Assembly (NCBI RefSeq): GCF_964340395.1
Contig: NC_135550.1
Coordinates: forward strand, 1,541,001-1,605,000
DNA length: 64,000 nucleotides
Source of the DNA: Glandiceps talaboti
Taxonomy: Eukaryota > Hemichordata > Enteropneusta > Spengelidae
Reading direction: 5' to 3'
Part shown: piece by piece, positions 60,367 to 64,000 of the stretch
Position numbering within the stretch: position 1 is the first letter of the stretch
Layout: each line of letters opens with the position of its first letter
Program-made: the position numbers and the translations under genes
The notes under the pieces: generated by a model
What the model was told of the DNA's origin: nothing
Databases searched by the model: none
Seen by the model: only the letters and a program-made list of their open reading frames with translations

Positions 60367-61290
60367 AAGGTGTTTACTCTGAAAGACAATGCATCAAATG
60401 GCCGTCAACATAAATTGACAGTACAGGCAGCCTTCACGACGGGTGTTTTCGGTGACCAACACCCCATACAATTCTGTCTCCCGTGCCCCGGTGGTGGCAG
60501 TCCCTGGATCATGGATGGGTTGGTACCAATGCTTGTTAGCAAAATTTCATATGTACCCCTTTTCCAGGAATATTTCAATAAAAAAGAACCTCCCCACCCC
60601 TTTGTTTTAGTGAATCTGGGAGAAAACCACTGCAAAAAACCTTCTTTCCGAAATCCAGGAGGTTTTACCCAAGGACACCTAATCCATACACTGCATACGG
60701 TCCTGGATTACGGGACCTTCCTCCCCGGTCCTTCGTCAGGAAAGTTTCTTCTGCGAGAGAGAGAGAGTAGAAAAGGGGCATCCTATCCATATTCTCGGAG
60801 GGTGATCTGAAAAAGTACCCCCCTTTTTACGATTCCACGGACCTACATGGCCGACGAAAAACGCCCCCTTTTCCGTGAAATTTCTAACAAGCATGTGTAC
60901 CTGCCACTTCGTCTGGGACTGCCACAACCGGGTGGTGCCAAACTAAGTCAACTAACCCACTCTCTACCTTGTTGCGTGTTATTAGACATACAAGAATACT
61001 CGTAAGTTCTATATACCATGGCTCTTTTCCTAGTACAAGTGCTTAACAGAGGCAAACGTCGTCAATGCTACCCAAATGGCTTCAAATCGTATGATGATCT
61101 CAATTTAAGTACAAAGTATGAGAACGACGAAGGTATTGTCATAACGCTATCACAATCATGTCTGATAGTCAAATATCTCTGCGAAACATCCATTGGACCG
61201 CGACCAAGAAAACAGGTCGTAAAGTGTGATATTGCGATTCTGAAGAGTCACTATCACGGTAGTCCTGCATGCAGACGGTGCACTGTACAA
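60367..61290. other. Open frames without recognisable product
   Basis: Frames at 60355-60810 (151 codons) and 61018-61425 (135 codons) are open. The second runs into the TTTGTAATAA motif array, so its end is not protein-like. The first has no domain and is Gly/Pro-rich. I cannot support either as a gene. Confidence 0.3.
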
Positions 61291-61294
61291 CCGA

Positions 61295-61500
61295 CATTTG
61301 TAATAATTGCCGAAATTTGTAATAACGCCGATATTTGTAATAAAAATCATGTTTTTCATGTAATAAAACCGACATTTGTAATAATTGCCGAAATTTGTAA
61401 TAATTTCTATGAACGACAAATGTAATAAAAATTGCCGATATTTGTAATAAATTCCAGAAAAAAAATGTAATAAAATTGCCGAAATTTGTAATAAAAAATG
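61295..61500 (+). repeat. Interspersed TTTGTAATAA motif array
   Basis: Six or more copies of (C)CGAAATTTGTAATAA or CCGACATTTGTAATAA-like units occur, separated by 5-35 bases, all in one orientation. The block CCGACATTTGTAATAATTGC with its continuation is present twice (61291 and 61369). Confidence 0.8.
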
Positions 61501-61675
61501 ACATTAAGGAGGGTCCTTCCTTCTACACTAAAAAATGAGTTATCTAAATAAAGAAATACAAGATTGCAAAAACATAACGTCAAACGAAAGTGGATTTAAC
61601 AAGCATTAATTGAATTGATTAATATGATAATTAATTGAACAATTAACCGAGTTATTATTATTTCAATCAATCCGC

Positions 61676-61676
<1 letters not shown>

Positions 61677-61708
<32 letters not shown>

Positions 61709-61719
61709 TGTATGTATGT
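61677..61719 (+). repeat. (GTAT)n microsatellite
   Basis: Uninterrupted TATG tetranucleotides. Confidence 0.9.
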
Positions 61720-61779
61720 GATGAGGAAGTGCAAGAATGATTGATTGAACAAACTAACGAACGGATTAACGAACACAGA

Positions 61780-63808
61780 AATGAATGAATGAATGAATGA
61801 ATGAACTAATTAATTAATTATGGATGGGTGGATGCCATTCATTTGAACGAACTAATTAATTGATTAATTAATTATTGGGTGAATGAATGAACGAATGAAT
61901 GAATGAATGAATGAATGAATGAATGAATGAATGAATGAATGAACAAACGAAGAAATTAATTAATTACTGAATGTTTGGATGGATGAATAAATGGATGAAT
62001 AAATAAATGAATGAATATACACTAATTCTTAGCGTCGCTTTTGTTTGAACGAACTAATTAATTAACGGATTGATGATGAATGAATGAATGAATGAATGAA
62101 TGAATGAATGAATGAATGAACGAACAAATTAATTAATTAATGGATGGATGAATGAATGAATGAATGAATGAATGAATGAATGAATGAACGAACAAATTAA
62201 TGAATGAATGAATGAATGAATGAATGAATGAATGAATGAATGAATGAATGAATGAATGAATGAATGAATGAATGAACGAACAAATTAATTAATTAATGGA
62301 TGGATGAATGAATGATGAATGAATGAATGAACGAACAAATTAATTAATTAATGGATGGTTGAATGAATGAATGAATGAATGAATGAATGAATGAACGAAC
62401 AAATTAATTAATTAATGGATGGTTGAATGAATGAATGAATGAATGAATGAATGAACAAATTAATTAATTAATGGATGGTTGAATGAATGAATGAATGAAT
62501 GAATGAATGAATGAATGAATGAATGAATGAATGAATGAACAAATTAATTAATTAATGGATGGTTGAATGAATGAATGAATGAATGAATGAACAAATTAAT
62601 TAATTAATGGATGGTTGAATGAATGAATGAATGAATGAATGAATGAATGAATGAATGAACGAACAAATTAATTAATTAATGGATGGTTGAATGAATGAAT
62701 GAATGAATGAATGAATGAATGAATGAATGAACAAATTAATTAATTAATGGATGGTTGAATGAATGAATGAATGAATGAATGAATGAATGAACAAATTAAT
62801 TAATTAATGGATGGTTGAATGAATGAATGAATGAATGAATGAACGAACAAATTAATTAATTAATAGATGGTTGAATGAATGAATGAATGAATGAATGAAC
62901 GAACAAATTAATTAATTAATGGATGGATGAATGAATGAATGAATGAATGAATGAACGAACAAATTAATTAATTAATGGATGGTTGAATGAATGAATGAAT
63001 GAATGAATGAATGAATGAACGAACAAATTAATTAATTAATGGATGGTTGAATGAATGAATGAATGAATGAATGAATGAACGAACAAATTAATTAATTAAT
63101 GGCTGGTTGAATGAATGAATGAATGAACGAATAAATTAATTGATTAATGGATGGTTGAATGAATGAATGAATGAATGAATGAATGAATGAATGAACGAAC
63201 AAATTAATTAATGGATGGTTGAATGAATGAATGAATGAATGAATGAACACATTAATTAATTAATGGATGGTTGAATGAATGAATGAATGAATGAATGAAC
63301 AAATTAATTAATTAATGGATGGTTGAATGAATGAATGAATGAACAAATTAATTAATTAATGGATGGTTGAATGAATGAATGAATGAATGAATGAATGAAT
63401 GAACAAATTAATTAATTAATGGATGGTTGAATGAATGAATGAATGAATGAATGAATGAACGAACAAATTAATTAATTAATGGATGGTTGAATGAATGAAT
63501 GAATGAATGAATGAACACATTAATTAATTAATGGATGGTTGAATGAATGAATGAATGAATGAATGAACAAATTAATTAATTAATGGATGGTTGAATGAAT
63601 GAATGAATGAATGAACGAACAAATTAATTAATTAATGGATGGTTGAATGAATGAATGAATGAATGAATGAATGAACAAATTAATTAATTAATGGATGGTT
63701 GAATGAATGAATGAATGAATGAATGAACAAATTAATTAATTAATGGATGGTTGAATGAATGAATGAATGAATGAATGAATGAATGAATGAATGAATGAAT
63801 GAATGAAT
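61780..63808 (+). repeat. Composite (GAAT)n minisatellite, ~28 units
   Basis: Runs of GAAT of varying length alternate with a conserved spacer (CAAATTAATTAATTAATGG then ATGGTT). Repeat-to-repeat distance is about 43 to 90 bases and differs mostly by multiples of four. Earlier units (61780-62300) have GGATGGAT rather than GGATGGTT and more variation; later ones are homogeneous. It is non-coding. Confidence 0.95.
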
Positions 63809-64000
63809 GTACACTTTGTAATTCTTAGTGGAGTTCTGTTGTATTTTGCAAGTTGCCGGGGATACTTTGCAATTCGACAAAATATATTAGAAAGTATATG
63901 TTCGCGTGACATTTATACGGAATTTGTGAGATTCGCCGCCACTGAATGAATTGATTTGACTTATACCATCAATGTTTGAGTACAGCAGCCCCCTTTCATA
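63809..64000. other. No gene seen
   Basis: Ordinary sequence to the end of the window. Confidence 0.4.

Noticed and set aside
60355-60810. 151-codon open frame
   Set aside because: No recognisable domain, begins inside the foldback element's right arm, and the opposite strand is also partly open.
61018-61425. 135-codon open frame
   Set aside because: Its second half is the TTTGTAATAA motif array, giving repeated FVIIAEICNN peptides; no domain in the first half.
61780-63808. CRISPR-like alternation of repeats and spacers
   Set aside because: The variable parts are only different lengths of GAAT, not unique spacers, and the genome is eukaryotic. It is a composite minisatellite.

Overview
This is a stretch of eukaryotic nuclear DNA, AT-rich and dominated by transposable elements. 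No bacterial gene arrangement is visible: coding density is very low, microsatellites are abundant, and there are splice-like signals. The mix of elements suggests a marine invertebrate: CR1/L2-like LINEs, a Tx1/L1-like LINE with zinc knuckles, a Penelope element, Polinton/Maverick-like fossils, satellite-carrying elements resembling bivalve pearl elements, and TIR MITEs. Hemichordate, brachiopod/mollusc and cephalochordate are all possible. I cannot fix the phylum from sequence alone.

The one convincing host gene is at 7380-8036 (+). It reads as a secreted, intron-bearing peptide-hormone-like precursor. It has a signal peptide, then four Cys pairs (three with identical C-x9-C spacing and a CxPG start), basic cleavage sites, and one C-R-G-K-K amidation site. 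Its 3' side probably continues past a GTAAGT donor into an intron, which then holds a LINE.

Layout. 0.1-3.0 kb: SINE-like fragment, truncated Harbinger-like MITE and a 1.2-kb TIR element. 3-7.3 kb: old repeats. 7.38-8.04 kb: host gene. 8.04-9.35 kb: internally deleted LINE (-). 12.0-12.4 and 15.7-16.7 kb: further LINE fossils (-). 13.1-14.3 kb: second copy of the 1.2-kb TIR element. 22.8-24.2 kb: intact 1.43-kb Harbinger-like MITE. 24.8-26.5 and 30.2-31.7 kb: two decayed copies of one large-element ORF set. 27.8-28.2 kb: short foldback MITE. 28.7-29.5, 34.4-36.05 and 53.8-54.9 kb: satellite-carrying elements. 37.0-38.0 kb: Penelope remnant between TA tracts. 40.5-40.7 and 51.65-52.2 kb: LINE reverse-transcriptase remnants (+). 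41.6-50.5 kb: complete but dead Tx1/L1-like LINE with 16-bp target-site duplications, interrupted by a 704-bp solo LTR and a ~2.9-kb insertion. 59.2-59.8 kb: X-box-bearing repeat. 60.14-60.37 kb: foldback element. 61.3-61.5 kb: short interspersed motif array. 61.7-63.8 kb: composite GAAT satellite.

The genes here do not form a pathway. The story is a peptide-precursor locus embedded in layered transposon insertions whose relative ages can be read from the nesting.
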